A DNA stretch of 64,000 nt from Arsukibacterium perlucidum DSM 18276. GTDB lineage: Bacteria; Pseudomonadota; Gammaproteobacteria; Enterobacterales; Alteromonadaceae. Position numbers and translations under genes: made by a program. Of the stretch, positions 33,758 to 42,608 are shown piece after piece. Each line of letters starts with the position of its first letter. Within the stretch, counting starts at the first letter, position 1. The notes beneath the pieces were generated by a model that worked only from the letters and a program-made list of their open reading frames with translations, did not search any database and was not told the DNA's origin. The DNA lies in assembly GCF_000382165.1 (NCBI RefSeq), contig NZ_KB907709.1:1-64000 (forward strand), read 5' to 3'.

Positions 33758-33774
33758 TTGAACATGCGTTCCAA
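33758..33774. promoter_or_regulatory. Candidate TetR operator before the ECF sigma gene
   Basis: TTGAACATGCGTTCCAA has the GAAC-N4-GTTC core and matches the site before the thioredoxin gene at 15 of 17 positions. It lies between doxX and the sigma gene, 24 bases before the sigma ATG. Confidence 0.55.
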
Positions 33775-33797
33775 TTAATCCTTTACAGGTTCCGGCT

Positions 33798-34400
33798 ATG
33801 TCTATTACGCTAATGACACCTTCCAGCGAACAAAAGCTGCCAGCAATGTCACAATCACGAAATAGCCTGTTCAGTTTGCCGGTCTCTTTATTTAAGCGCA
33901 AAGCAGAAAGTAACAGCCAGCGCTATGAACAGCTGGTGCGGCTATACCATGCTGATTTATACCGCTATGCCTTCTGGCTGTGCCGGGACCAGCATATTGC
34001 TGAAGACATCGTCCAGGATACGTTTTTACGGGCCTGGAAAGCACTCGATTCATTACTGGACGACAATGCAGCAAAAAGCTGGCTTATCACCATTTTGCGC
34101 CGGGAAAATGCCCGGCGGTTTGAGCGCAAACAACTGGATTACAGTGATATTGAGCAAGAAAGCTTAACCGATGAGATTAACCCGGCATTGGAGCAACAGT
34201 ATGATAATGCCTTACTGCAACAGCAGTTACTGTTGCTGCCAGCCGAGTATGGCGAACCGCTGTTGCTGCAGGCCCTGGCCGGGTTTAACAGTGACGAAAT
34301 TGGCCAGCTATTAAGTTTAAATGTGAATACCGTTAATACCCGCTTATTCCGGGCCCGGCAATTACTGAAACAGCGCCTGACAGCACAGCATAGAGGGTAA
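33798..34400 (+). CDS. ECF sigma factor
   Basis: 200 residues. Region 2 (about 42-110) contains YHADLYRYAFWLCRDQHIAEDIVQDTFLRAWKAL. Region 4 (about 140-195) contains LLLQALAGFNSDEIGQLLSLNVNTVNTRLFRARQLLKQRL. There is no region 1.1 or 3, so it is an extracytoplasmic-function sigma. A 40-residue N-terminal extension is present; a start at the second Met (residue 17) is possible. The DUF3379 gene four bp downstream is the likely anti-sigma. The three matching promoters in this cluster are its probable targets. Confidence 0.93.
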   Translation: MSITLMTPSSEQKLPAMSQSRNSLFSLPVSLFKRKAESNSQRYEQLVRLYHADLYRYAFWLCRDQHIAEDIVQDTFLRAWKALDSLLDDNAAKSWLITILRRENARRFERKQLDYSDIEQESLTDEINPALEQQYDNALLQQQLLLLPAEYGEPLLLQALAGFNSDEIGQLLSLNVNTVNTRLFRARQLLKQRLTAQHRG

Positions 34401-34404
34401 GCAG

Positions 34405-35112
34405 ATGGCAGATTTAACCATAAAACAAGCCCTGATAGCGGATCCACAGGCCCGCAATGCGGATCTGGCCAGAGCCGTGGCTGCCGACCCTGAGTTGCAG
34501 CAACTGCAACGCCAGTTACTGCTGGATCAGGCCAGAATTAAACAGGCATTGCAATTTGCCGTGCCCGATTCGCTGCAGCTTAAACTGTTGCGCCAGCAGA
34601 TGCTGTTGAGCCAGCAAGCCCAGAAAAGGCGCTTTAGCGGGGCTATTGCCCTGGCTGCCTCTATCGCTTTTGTGGCCGGCCTTACCCTGAACTGGTTTAA
34701 CTATGGTTACCCGCAAATGACCTTAGGCGAACATGCACTGGCCCATGTATACCATGAAGCCCCTTACCTGGAACAAATGCTGGCACCACAGCCGCTTAAT
34801 CAGGTTAACGCTAAGCTGGCCAGTTTCGGAGCCGAGTTAACTGACTGGCAACAAGCCATTGTTTATGCCAACTTTTGTGATTTTCGCGGTACCCGGTCCC
34901 TGCATCTGGTGATGCAAACCGAGCATGGCCTGGCGACGGTGTTTTTGGTGCCTGACAGCAACAAGCTGAAATTTGAACATCATTTCTCAGATAATACCTA
35001 TCGTGGCCGCAGCCTGGCTTTAAAAACAGCAGATTTAGTGATAGTGAGTGAAAATGATGCTGATCTTCAGCAATTACCCGCTAAACTGAAGCAACAACTT
35101 AAGTTTATATAA
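34405..35112 (+). CDS. DUF3379 membrane protein, probable anti-sigma factor
   Basis: 235 residues. A cytoplasmic helical N-terminus (1-75), one membrane helix (about 78-97) and a periplasmic domain (about 100-235) form an anti-sigma topology. It belongs to DUF3379, a family found next to ECF sigma genes in Shewanella and relatives. There is no HxxxCxxC zinc anti-sigma motif, and the periplasmic part has a single cysteine near residue 158. It starts four bp after the sigma stop. The signal it senses is unknown; copper or envelope stress is plausible from context. Confidence 0.8.
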   Translation: MADLTIKQALIADPQARNADLARAVAADPELQQLQRQLLLDQARIKQALQFAVPDSLQLKLLRQQMLLSQQAQKRRFSGAIALAASIAFVAGLTLNWFNYGYPQMTLGEHALAHVYHEAPYLEQMLAPQPLNQVNAKLASFGAELTDWQQAIVYANFCDFRGTRSLHLVMQTEHGLATVFLVPDSNKLKFEHHFSDNTYRGRSLALKTADLVIVSENDADLQQLPAKLKQQLKFI

Positions 35113-35136
35113 GCCAGCACCAAGCAGGGATGCCCA

Positions 35137-35538
35137 ATGACCGACAAAAATCAGGCCGAATGGCTGTTAGTTCAGCAAAGTTACGATAAACAAGAACAGC
35201 AAGCACTGTGGCTGAAAGTTATCACTATTCTGGTATGGCTGTGGCTACTGAAAAACGCCGCAGGTATTGAACTGCAGCTCGGGGTTATTGGCTTGTTCTG
35301 GCTGCACGAAGCCATACTTAAAACCTGGCAGCAACGCGCAGCCAACCGCCTGTTGCAGCTGGAGCAAGCCATTTTACAGGCGCAGGATATTGGTTGTCAG
35401 TGGCATAGCCAGTGGCAGTATCAGCGCCAAAACCCGCTGCAACTGCTGCTGGGTTATGCCAAGCAGGCTGCCAAGCCTACCGTTGCAGTAACTTACCTGG
35501 CATTAATAGCCGCCAGCCTGCTGCGGCTCTGGTTGTAG
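35137..35538 (+). CDS. Hypothetical small membrane protein
   Basis: 133 residues with two to three hydrophobic segments (about 25-42, 45-62, 112-132) and a central Gln-rich helical loop. No family recognised. It starts 24 bp after the DUF3379 gene in the same operon, so it may take part in the same stress response. Its last 36 bases overlap the 3' end of the convergent PnuC-type gene. Confidence 0.7.
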   Translation: MTDKNQAEWLLVQQSYDKQEQQALWLKVITILVWLWLLKNAAGIELQLGVIGLFWLHEAILKTWQQRAANRLLQLEQAILQAQDIGCQWHSQWQYQRQNPLQLLLGYAKQAAKPTVAVTYLALIAASLLRLWL

Positions 35539-36123
35539 CTGGTAGATACGGCGCCACAGATACAAGCCATACCAGGCATTAAACCAGAAGCCACAGTAAA
35601 CGATGGCAGTAACGTATAACTCGCGGGAAATATACAGTGGGATGGCAATGGTATTAACCAGTAACCAGAACCACCAGGTTTCCAGTTTGCGGTTCATCAG
35701 CAAAAACTGGGCAATCAGGCTGAACATTAAAATTGCCGAGTCGACATAAGGCGCATAAGCGTTAGTCAGGTTATGCAACATAAAACCATGAACTGCAGTT
35801 ACTGCCAGGGCAATGCCGGTATAAAGCACTAAACGGCCAATGCGGCTGCTACTTACCTGCTTAATACCACCTGGCCGGCCCCACTGATACCAGCCAATAA
35901 AATTGGTGGCGATAAAAAACAGCATTAGCATACTTTCGGCGTACAACTGCACCTGAAAAAACAGCACCGAAAACAAACTACAGCCAATAATACCTAACCA
36001 CCAGGTATGGATGCTGTTGCGCGCTGCCAGCAATACTGCCAGCAGGTAAAAGCCATTCGCTGCGTATTCCAGAGCCGCCAGGCTGAGAAGATGGGGTAAC
36101 AGCTCAGACAATTCCATATGCAC
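35503..36123 (-). CDS. pnuC: PnuC-family vitamin-precursor transporter
   Basis: 206 residues with seven predicted helices. The C-terminal WWFWLLVNTIAIPLYISRELYVTAIVYCGFWFNAWYGLYLWRR block, rich in Trp and Asn, is the PnuC/PnuT substrate-site signature. PnuC moves nicotinamide riboside by facilitated diffusion, with NadR-type phosphorylation trapping it; PnuT members carry thiamine. No kinase or riboswitch is seen here to decide. It is convergent with the small membrane protein and overlaps it by 36 bp. Confidence 0.82.
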   Translation of the reverse strand: MHMELSELLPHLLSLAALEYAANGFYLLAVLLAARNSIHTWWLGIIGCSLFSVLFFQVQLYAESMLMLFFIATNFIGWYQWGRPGGIKQVSSSRIGRLVLYTGIALAVTAVHGFMLHNLTNAYAPYVDSAILMFSLIAQFLLMNRKLETWWFWLLVNTIAIPLYISRELYVTAIVYCGFWFNAWYGLYLWRRIYQLQPEPQQAGGY

Positions 36124-36168
36124 CCTCTGCCTGAGCCGGCCATGCCGGCAACAAGCTGATTACCATCA

Positions 36169-37626
36169 CTAGCGGTCTAAGCCGCCAAGACACAAATACT
36201 TGGTATCCAGGTAGTCAGCCAAACCATATTTTGAACCTTCCCGGCCATAACCGGATTGTTTAACGCCACCAAAGGGCGCTGCCGGGTTGGAGATTAGCCC
36301 TTCGTTAATGCCAACCATGCCATACTGCAGACCTTCAGCTACCCGCCAGATCCGGCCGATATCCCGACTATAAAAATAGGCTGCCAGGCCAAACTCGGTG
36401 GCATTAGCCCGGGCTATTGCCTCAGCTTCCTCACTAAAGCTTTGCAAAGCGACCACCGGTCCAAAAATTTCTTGTTGAGTAATGTCCATCTCAGCGGTTA
36501 TGTCGCTAAGCAGGGTTGGCAAATAAAATAAGCTGTCAGCACTTTGGCGTTTGCCACCACAGTGCAGCTTAGCGCCCTGTTTAAGTGCGGCTTGCAGCAA
36601 TTTATCCACTTTGGCGCAGGCATCTTCGCTGATTAACGGGCCGATATCGACGTTGTCCCGGGTGCCATCACCTATTTTTAACTTGCTGATAGCCTGTTGC
36701 AGTTTTTCGGTAAAAGCAGCTATTACACTTTGTTGTACCAGTACTCTGTTGGTACAAACACAGGTTTGGCCGGCATTGCGGAACTTCGATGCCATCAGGC
36801 CGTCAACTGCAGCATCCAGATCAGCGTCAGCAAACACAATAAAAGGCGCATTGCCGCCCAGCTCCAGCGATACCCGCTTAACCGTACCGGCGCACTGTTT
36901 TGCCAGCTGCTTGCCAATGTTGGTTGAGCCGGTAAAGCTGAACTTGGCCACTCTGGCATCCTGCGTCAGCACTTCACCTATGGCTGCAGCATCAGTACCT
37001 GCAATAACATTAAATACCCCGGCCGGAATACCAGCACGATGCGCCAACTCGGCCAGCGCCAGCGCAGATAGCGGCGTTAGCTGGGCCGGTTTAACCACAA
37101 AAGTACAACCTGCCGCCAGCGCCGCAGCTGCTTTTCGGGCAATCATCGCATTAGGGAAATTCCAGGGGGTAATGGCTGCCACAACCCCGACGGGCTGTTT
37201 CAGCACCATAATACGCTGATTTGCAGCCTTTGCTGGAATGGTATCGCCGTACACCCGCTTGGCTTCTTCGGCAAACCACTGCAGGTAAGAGGCGCCATAG
37301 GCTATTTCACCTTTGGCCTCTGCCAACGGCTTACCTTGTTCCAGGGTGAGCAGCAGGCCTAAATCATCCTGATGATCCAGCAACAATTGCTGCCAGCGCA
37401 TTAACAGCTGCGAGCGCTCTGCCGCAGGCCGGGCGGCCCAGTCAGCAAAAGCAGCATGGGCTGCAGCAACCGCTTGTTCGGCGTCTGCCGCGCTGGCATC
37501 CGCCACTTTAGCAATTACTTCGCCGCTAGCCGGATTGGTGATATTAAAATGAGTATTGGAGCGGTGCCACTCGCCGTGCCAGTATGAAGAATTTTTCAGT
37601 AAACCCTGATCGTGTAGCTTGGTCAT
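36169..37626 (-). CDS. gabD: Succinate-semialdehyde dehydrogenase (NAD(P)+)
   Basis: 485-residue aldehyde dehydrogenase that oxidises succinate semialdehyde to succinate in 4-aminobutyrate use. The catalytic Cys is in [14 protein letters not shown] (about residue 286), the general-base Glu in [12 protein letters not shown], and the Asn in [10 protein letters not shown]. The double-Cys CVC motif is typical of GabD rather than other aldehyde dehydrogenases. GAGGAG precedes the ATG. No gabT is nearby. Confidence 0.92.
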   Translation of the reverse strand: MTKLHDQGLLKNSSYWHGEWHRSNTHFNITNPASGEVIAKVADASAADAEQAVAAAHAAFADWAARPAAERSQLLMRWQQLLLDHQDDLGLLLTLEQGKPLAEAKGEIAYGASYLQWFAEEAKRVYGDTIPAKAANQRIMVLKQPVGVVAAITPWNFPNAMIARKAAAALAAGCTFVVKPAQLTPLSALALAELAHRAGIPAGVFNVIAGTDAAAIGEVLTQDARVAKFSFTGSTNIGKQLAKQCAGTVKRVSLELGGNAPFIVFADADLDAAVDGLMASKFRNAGQTCVCTNRVLVQQSVIAAFTEKLQQAISKLKIGDGTRDNVDIGPLISEDACAKVDKLLQAALKQGAKLHCGGKRQSADSLFYLPTLLSDITAEMDITQQEIFGPVVALQSFSEEAEAIARANATEFGLAAYFYSRDIGRIWRVAEGLQYGMVGINEGLISNPAAPFGGVKQSGYGREGSKYGLADYLDTKYLCLGGLDR

Positions 37627-37743
37627 TGCATCTCCTCTTTTGAATGGCCCCCTCAGCCAGCTAAACGCTGACTAAGTGGGCAGACTTGCAGGCTATGCGG
37701 CTAAGCTTAGCAGTTCTGAGATGGTACGCTGGCGCAAATACCT

Positions 37744-39195
37744 TTAACTTACCAGGCCATACTCAGCAAAGCTGGCGGCATTTAACCATAAATGCACGGC
37801 AATACTGGCAATGTAACCAAGCAAAATAACCGGTGTCCATTTCAGATGGCCGGCAAAGGTATAATAACCGCGGGCCTGGCCCATTAACGCCACACCGGCA
37901 GCAGAGCCTATCGATAATAAGCTACCACCCACCCCGGCAGTTAAGGTTATTAATAACCAGTGGCCATGTGACATTTCCGGCATCATGGTCAGCACCGCAA
38001 ACATTACCGGAATGTTATCAATTACTGCAGATATAATGCCCAATGCAATATTGGCATAGGTGGCATCCCACTCGGTATATAGCACAGTCGACATTAGCTC
38101 CAGATAACCCATAAAGCCCAGGCCGCCGACGCACATCACCACACCGTAGAAGAACAGCAGGGTATCCCATTCTGCCCGCGCCACCCGGTTAAACACATCA
38201 AAGGGTACAACCTGGCCCAGGGCTCTAATCCGCTCCTGATCTCCTTCCCGCTCAGCCATCGCTCTTTTGCGCGCCAGTGAGCCAGGTAGGGTAACCCGCA
38301 GGAAAAAACCAAAGAATTGTAAGTAGCCAAGGCCAGTCATCATGCCCAGTACCGGCGGTAAATGCAGCACAGAGTGGAAAGCCACAGCACTGGCAATAGT
38401 TAGTAAGAACAGGCACAAAATGCGGATAGCGCCGCGTTTCAGTTCAATCTCTTCGTATACGGCTGATGGTTTACGTTTTTCAACAAAGAAACTCATAATA
38501 AGTGCCGGGATAAGATAGTTGGCTACCGCCGGGAAAAACAGCACCAAAAACTCGGTAAAGCGCAGCACGCCAGCCTGCCACACCATCAGGGTGGTAATAT
38601 CACCAAACGGGCTAAAGGCGCCGCCGGCATTGGCTGCCACCACTATATTAATACAACACAAGTTAATAAATTTCTTGTCGCCTTCTGCGACCTTCATCAC
38701 TACCGCACACATCAGCAAAGCTGTGGTCAGGTTGTCAGCAATTGGCGAGATAAAGAACGATAAAATACCGGTTATCCAGAACAACGACTGATAACTAAAG
38801 CCCTTGCGGACCATCCAGCTGCGCAAGGCATCAAATACCCGGCGCTCTTCCAGGGCATTAATATAGGTCATCGCTACCAGCAAAAACAGCATCAGCTCAG
38901 CAAATTCCAGTAAGGTGTGCCGGAACGCTTCTTCGGTAACCGTTGGCATATCAGCCTGAACATAGCGCCAGCCAATCAGCGCCCAGATAATACCCGCTGC
39001 TACCAGTACCGGCTTCGACTTACGTAAATGAATTTTTTCTTCCAGCATCACCAATATATAAGCGATGATAAAAATAAATAAGGCAATATAACCAGTGGTG
39101 GTTGCCGTTAACGCTAGCGGGCCACTGGCAGCAAAAGCAACGGGGGAACAGAGTAACGCGAACAAACTTAACAGGATGATGCTGAACTTAAACAT
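37744..39195 (-). CDS. nhaD: Na+/H+ antiporter NhaD
   Basis: 483 residues, about 12 helices after a cleavable-looking N-terminal signal (MFKFSIILLSLFALLCSPVAFA). The SPIADNLTTALLM, NAGGAFSPFGDITTLMVW and IDNIPVMFAV segments are the ion-transport-superfamily motifs of NhaD. It exchanges Na+ (or Li+) for H+, mostly at alkaline pH. It is the last gene of a possible run sulP-usp-nhaD on the minus strand; a terminator-like hairpin separates it from the usp gene. Confidence 0.92.
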   Translation of the reverse strand: MFKFSIILLSLFALLCSPVAFAASGPLALTATTTGYIALFIFIIAYILVMLEEKIHLRKSKPVLVAAGIIWALIGWRYVQADMPTVTEEAFRHTLLEFAELMLFLLVAMTYINALEERRVFDALRSWMVRKGFSYQSLFWITGILSFFISPIADNLTTALLMCAVVMKVAEGDKKFINLCCINIVVAANAGGAFSPFGDITTLMVWQAGVLRFTEFLVLFFPAVANYLIPALIMSFFVEKRKPSAVYEEIELKRGAIRILCLFLLTIASAVAFHSVLHLPPVLGMMTGLGYLQFFGFFLRVTLPGSLARKRAMAEREGDQERIRALGQVVPFDVFNRVARAEWDTLLFFYGVVMCVGGLGFMGYLELMSTVLYTEWDATYANIALGIISAVIDNIPVMFAVLTMMPEMSHGHWLLITLTAGVGGSLLSIGSAAGVALMGQARGYYTFAGHLKWTPVILLGYIASIAVHLWLNAASFAEYGLVS

Positions 39196-39235
39196 GATTG
39201 GCTACTTCAAATTTAAACAACAATAATAACAAGAC

Positions 39236-39274
39236 AAAACAGACAACCCGGCGGGGAACCGGGCTGTCTGTTTT
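39236..39274 (-). terminator. Terminator between usp and nhaD
   Basis: The stem aaaacagacaacccgg / ccgggctgtctgtttt is near perfect, with one G-U pair on the minus-strand RNA, and a T-rich tail. It starts just after the stop of the universal stress protein gene. Confidence 0.85.
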
Positions 39275-39275
39275 A

Positions 39276-40130
39276 TCAGCGAAGGATTAACAAGGAACAC
39301 TTTGCCTTGCTAATCATGGCAGTAGTGGTACTGCCAACAATAAACTGACGGATCCGGGAATGGCCATAAGCCCCCATTACCATCAGGTCTATAAAATGCT
39401 CCTGCTGGTACTGATTCAGTACCGCATCCGGCTCGCCAGCAACAATAGCAACCCTGGTATCAAAACCGGCATTGCGCAGAATTTCTGCGGCAGTTTCCAT
39501 TTGCTGCTGCGCTGCTTCCACATTGGCACCGGCCATGACCAGATGTACCGGCAAACCTTTACCCAACGGGCTGGCTGCCAGCATTTCCAGGCCTTTCAGC
39601 GCGGTGGCACTGCCATCATAGGCCAGCATAATCCGTTGCGGTTCTTTATAACTCTGCTGAGTTAGCAATATAGGCTTATGCAGGCTGCGAATAACCTGCT
39701 CTACGTGCAGGCCCATATGGCCATGCGCATCGGCACTGCTAAAGCCACGCTTGCCCAGCACCAGTAAGCGGGTCTCATCTTCCAGTTCAACCAGGGTTTC
39801 AACCAGGGTGCCATGGCGCAAGCGCTCATCCACACCATTGACACCGGCTTGCTCAGCCCGGCTTTTCGCCGCATCCAGCATTAAACGGCCCCGCTCCATT
39901 GCCAACTTGCCATGCTTCTCATCCAACTCAGCCAGTTGCTGCAATAATACCTCTTGCGAACCTAAACCGATACTTCCACTTAAGTCGGGGGTGTGAGTAT
40001 GCTGGGCCTTGTCCAGCACATGAATAACGGCCATTGGCACCGCCAGGCGCCTGGCTGCCCACACGGCATAATCACATACAGCTTCGGCATAGGGTGAGGC
40101 GTCAATACACGCCATTACTTTTTTTGTCAT
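39276..40130 (-). CDS. Tandem universal stress protein
   Basis: 284 residues with two UspA domains (about 1-150 and 155-284). The second domain keeps an ATP-type motif GAYGHSRIRQFIVGSTT; the first has GKRGFSS. Such proteins bind ATP or AMP and tune stress responses or transporters. It is 62 bp downstream of the SulP gene on the same strand, a frequent pairing. AGGAG lies before the ATG. Confidence 0.9.
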   Translation of the reverse strand: MTKKVMACIDASPYAEAVCDYAVWAARRLAVPMAVIHVLDKAQHTHTPDLSGSIGLGSQEVLLQQLAELDEKHGKLAMERGRLMLDAAKSRAEQAGVNGVDERLRHGTLVETLVELEDETRLLVLGKRGFSSADAHGHMGLHVEQVIRSLHKPILLTQQSYKEPQRIMLAYDGSATALKGLEMLAASPLGKGLPVHLVMAGANVEAAQQQMETAAEILRNAGFDTRVAIVAGEPDAVLNQYQQEHFIDLMVMGAYGHSRIRQFIVGSTTTAMISKAKCSLLILR

Positions 40131-40192
40131 TATTATGCTCCTGTTGCCTGATTTAATTTAACCCGGATTAGCACCACTTAGCTTACTCAGGA

Positions 40193-41677
40193 TCAATGTC
40201 CCATCAACTTTGCGACGGCATCAGGCTGATTATGTACAGCAAACTTATCGACCAGGGTCGCACTGGCTTCATTTAGGCCAATCAGTTCAACTTCAGTCCC
40301 TTCGCGGCGGAATTTCAATACCACTTTATCCAGTGAGCTGACGGCAGTGATATCCCAAAAGTGAGCCCGGCTTAAATCAATCGTTACTTTCTCTACCGCT
40401 TCTTTAACATCAAAGGCCGCAATAAATTGCTCGGCGGAAGTAAAGAACACCTGCCCCACCACCTGATAATCGCGCTGATGACCATCGGCAGCGGCTTTCG
40501 AACCGATATACAAAATCTGCCCGACTTTATTGGCGAAGAACAAGGCACTTAATAACACTCCAACCAACACGCCATAAGCCAGGTTATGGGTGGCGACCAC
40601 CACAATAACGGTCATAATCATCACTACTGAAGAGCTTTTCGGGTTTTTGCGCAAGTCTTTTACCGACGACCAGCTAAAGGTACCGATAGACACCATAATC
40701 ATAACGGCAACCAGCGCAGCCATAGGAATCAGCCCCACCCATTTGTCTAAAAAGACCACCATTATCAACAGCAAAATGCCAGCTAATAACGTCGATAACC
40801 GGGTGCGACCGCCTGATTTAACATTAATAATTGACTGACCAATCATGGCACAACCGGCCATACCGCCAATTAAACCCGAGCCTAAGTTTGCTACACCCTG
40901 ACCAACACATTCGCGGTTTTTATTACTGCTGGTATCGGTTAAATCATCGACGATAGTTGCCGTCATCAGCGATTCCAGAATACCGACTACCGCCAGCGCC
41001 AGCGAGTATGGGAAGATTATTTGCAGGGTTTCAAAATTCAGCGGCACATCCGGCCACAGGAAAATGGGCAGACTATCCGGCAGTTCGCCCATATCGGCTA
41101 CAGTACGAATGTCCAGCCCGAAATAAAGCGTCAGGGCTGTCAGCACCACAATGCAAACTAACGGCGATGGCACGGCTTTGGTGACATAAGGAAACAGGTA
41201 AATAATGGCCAAGCCTAAGGCTGTCATACCATATACGGTAACGGTACCGTAGCTGCCACTAAGCTCAGGCAGCTGCGCCATAAAAATCAGGATCGCCAGC
41301 GCATTAACAAACCCGGTTACCACCGAGCGCGAGACAAAGCGCATTAAGTCGCCCAGTTTAAATAAACCAAACACAATCTGGATCAGGCCGCACAACAAAG
41401 TGGCCGCCAGCAGATATTCCAGGCCGTGGTTTTTAACCAGGGTAATCATCAACAGTGCCATAGCACCGGTGGCAGCAGAGATCATCGCCGGGCGGGCGCC
41501 GACAAAAGCAATAATTAAGCAAATGGCAAAAGAGGCATACAGGCCGACCTTAGGATCAACCCCGGCAATAATAGAGAAGGCAATAGCTTCAGGGATCAGG
41601 GCGAGCGCTACCACGATAGCAGCCAGAACGTCTCCTTTGATATTAGAGAACCAGTTCTGTTTCAGGGTATTAATCAT
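40193..41677 (-). CDS. SulP-family anion transporter with STAS domain
   Basis: 494 residues. The membrane part (about 1-390, some 12-14 helices) has the family start [36 protein letters not shown]. The C-terminal STAS domain (about 400-490) includes [22 protein letters not shown]. SulP members carry sulfate, bicarbonate or other anions. Proximity to nhaD suggests a sodium-coupled bicarbonate role, which is only an inference. Confidence 0.88.
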   Translation of the reverse strand: MINTLKQNWFSNIKGDVLAAIVVALALIPEAIAFSIIAGVDPKVGLYASFAICLIIAFVGARPAMISAATGAMALLMITLVKNHGLEYLLAATLLCGLIQIVFGLFKLGDLMRFVSRSVVTGFVNALAILIFMAQLPELSGSYGTVTVYGMTALGLAIIYLFPYVTKAVPSPLVCIVVLTALTLYFGLDIRTVADMGELPDSLPIFLWPDVPLNFETLQIIFPYSLALAVVGILESLMTATIVDDLTDTSSNKNRECVGQGVANLGSGLIGGMAGCAMIGQSIINVKSGGRTRLSTLLAGILLLIMVVFLDKWVGLIPMAALVAVMIMVSIGTFSWSSVKDLRKNPKSSSVVMIMTVIVVVATHNLAYGVLVGVLLSALFFANKVGQILYIGSKAAADGHQRDYQVVGQVFFTSAEQFIAAFDVKEAVEKVTIDLSRAHFWDITAVSSLDKVVLKFRREGTEVELIGLNEASATLVDKFAVHNQPDAVAKLMGH

Positions 41678-41983
41678 TTAGATGTCCAACAAGTTATTTT
41701 CCGACATTCAGCACAGACGCTTTGGATAAACTGCGTTAAAAGTGTCTGCACCAGGCTGCTTTTTAGCTTTGAGCCTTGAACTTTATTTGCAATTTATGAG
41801 TGGTTCTGAGAGCTACACCGGCCCATCCTCGTTGGTCAACAATTGTACACTGGCAAAAAATAAGGGCGCATTATAGGGGTTTAAAGGCGACAAAACCAGT
41901 AAAAACAGCGTTAAACTGGCTTGCAGCCCTGTAAAACATCAGAATTAACGCTTTGTCCTTTCGCCATTAGCAAAGCGCTAAAA
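41678..41983. other. 306-bp gap between sulP and ybeL
   Basis: This gap between two minus-strand genes holds the presumed sulP promoter. I see no ORF, RNA gene, clear terminator or repeat. A short palindrome-like attgtac element lies near 41842. Confidence 0.5.
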
Positions 41984-42475
41984 TTAAACCGGCAACCCCT
42001 CCCGGTAAAACTGCACGCCGTTGCAATTACTGCATGCTAGTAGTTCGGCCGGGTGGGTATAATCAATGTGCTGATAGCAGTTGCTGCAGCGATAACGCCC
42101 CATCCCCACTTTTTCTCCCTGATAATAAACCCCCTGATGTTTGAAATCCTGAGTGAGTTCCTGCCATTCCAGCTGAGTTTTATCGGTGATATTGCTCAAT
42201 TCCTGCCATAACGCTTCAGGCCAGAGTGACGGCGCCTCCTGCTGTGACGCCACGTCTTCAGTATCCTGTTGTTCCTGCTGCTCATGCCACTGGCGTTTCA
42301 ACGTCTCAATAAACAGTCGTGTCTCATATGCACTGAGGTCTTTACCGGCTTTTATATAGGCTTTTAATGTATCGGCAAATTTAACCAACTGATTGTCGTA
42401 GTTATCCGGGTTTTGCTGCATATTCCGGTTAAATTCGGCTAACCAGCGTTGATACTTTTTATAAAAATCACTCAT
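41984..42475 (-). CDS. ybeL: Zinc-ribbon DUF1451 protein
   Basis: 163 residues. An N-terminal helical part (about 1-100) precedes a zinc ribbon with two CxxC knuckles, CSNC and CSNC (about residues 131-153). It matches E. coli YbeL (DUF1451), whose function is unknown. It is divergent from leuS, 133 bp away, the same neighbour as in Enterobacteria. AAGGAG precedes the ATG. Confidence 0.88.
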   Translation of the reverse strand: MSDFYKKYQRWLAEFNRNMQQNPDNYDNQLVKFADTLKAYIKAGKDLSAYETRLFIETLKRQWHEQQEQQDTEDVASQQEAPSLWPEALWQELSNITDKTQLEWQELTQDFKHQGVYYQGEKVGMGRYRCSNCYQHIDYTHPAELLACSNCNGVQFYREGLPV

Positions 42476-42608
42476 ATCGTCTCCTTGTTAGTTTTTCCAG
42501 TATAGACAACGCGCTTGCTTATTGTTGTCAAAACCGCGCTGCGGTATGCTATAGCCACTTTTTCCGGCCATGCCGGCCCCTGCCAGAACTTTATCGTGGA
42601 TGATGTAG

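Noticed and set aside
31075-33774. GAAC-N4-GTTC sites considered as LexA boxes
   Set aside because: This form resembles Gram-positive LexA sites. Gammaproteobacterial LexA uses CTGT-N8-ACAG, and a TetR gene with the perfect copy is local.
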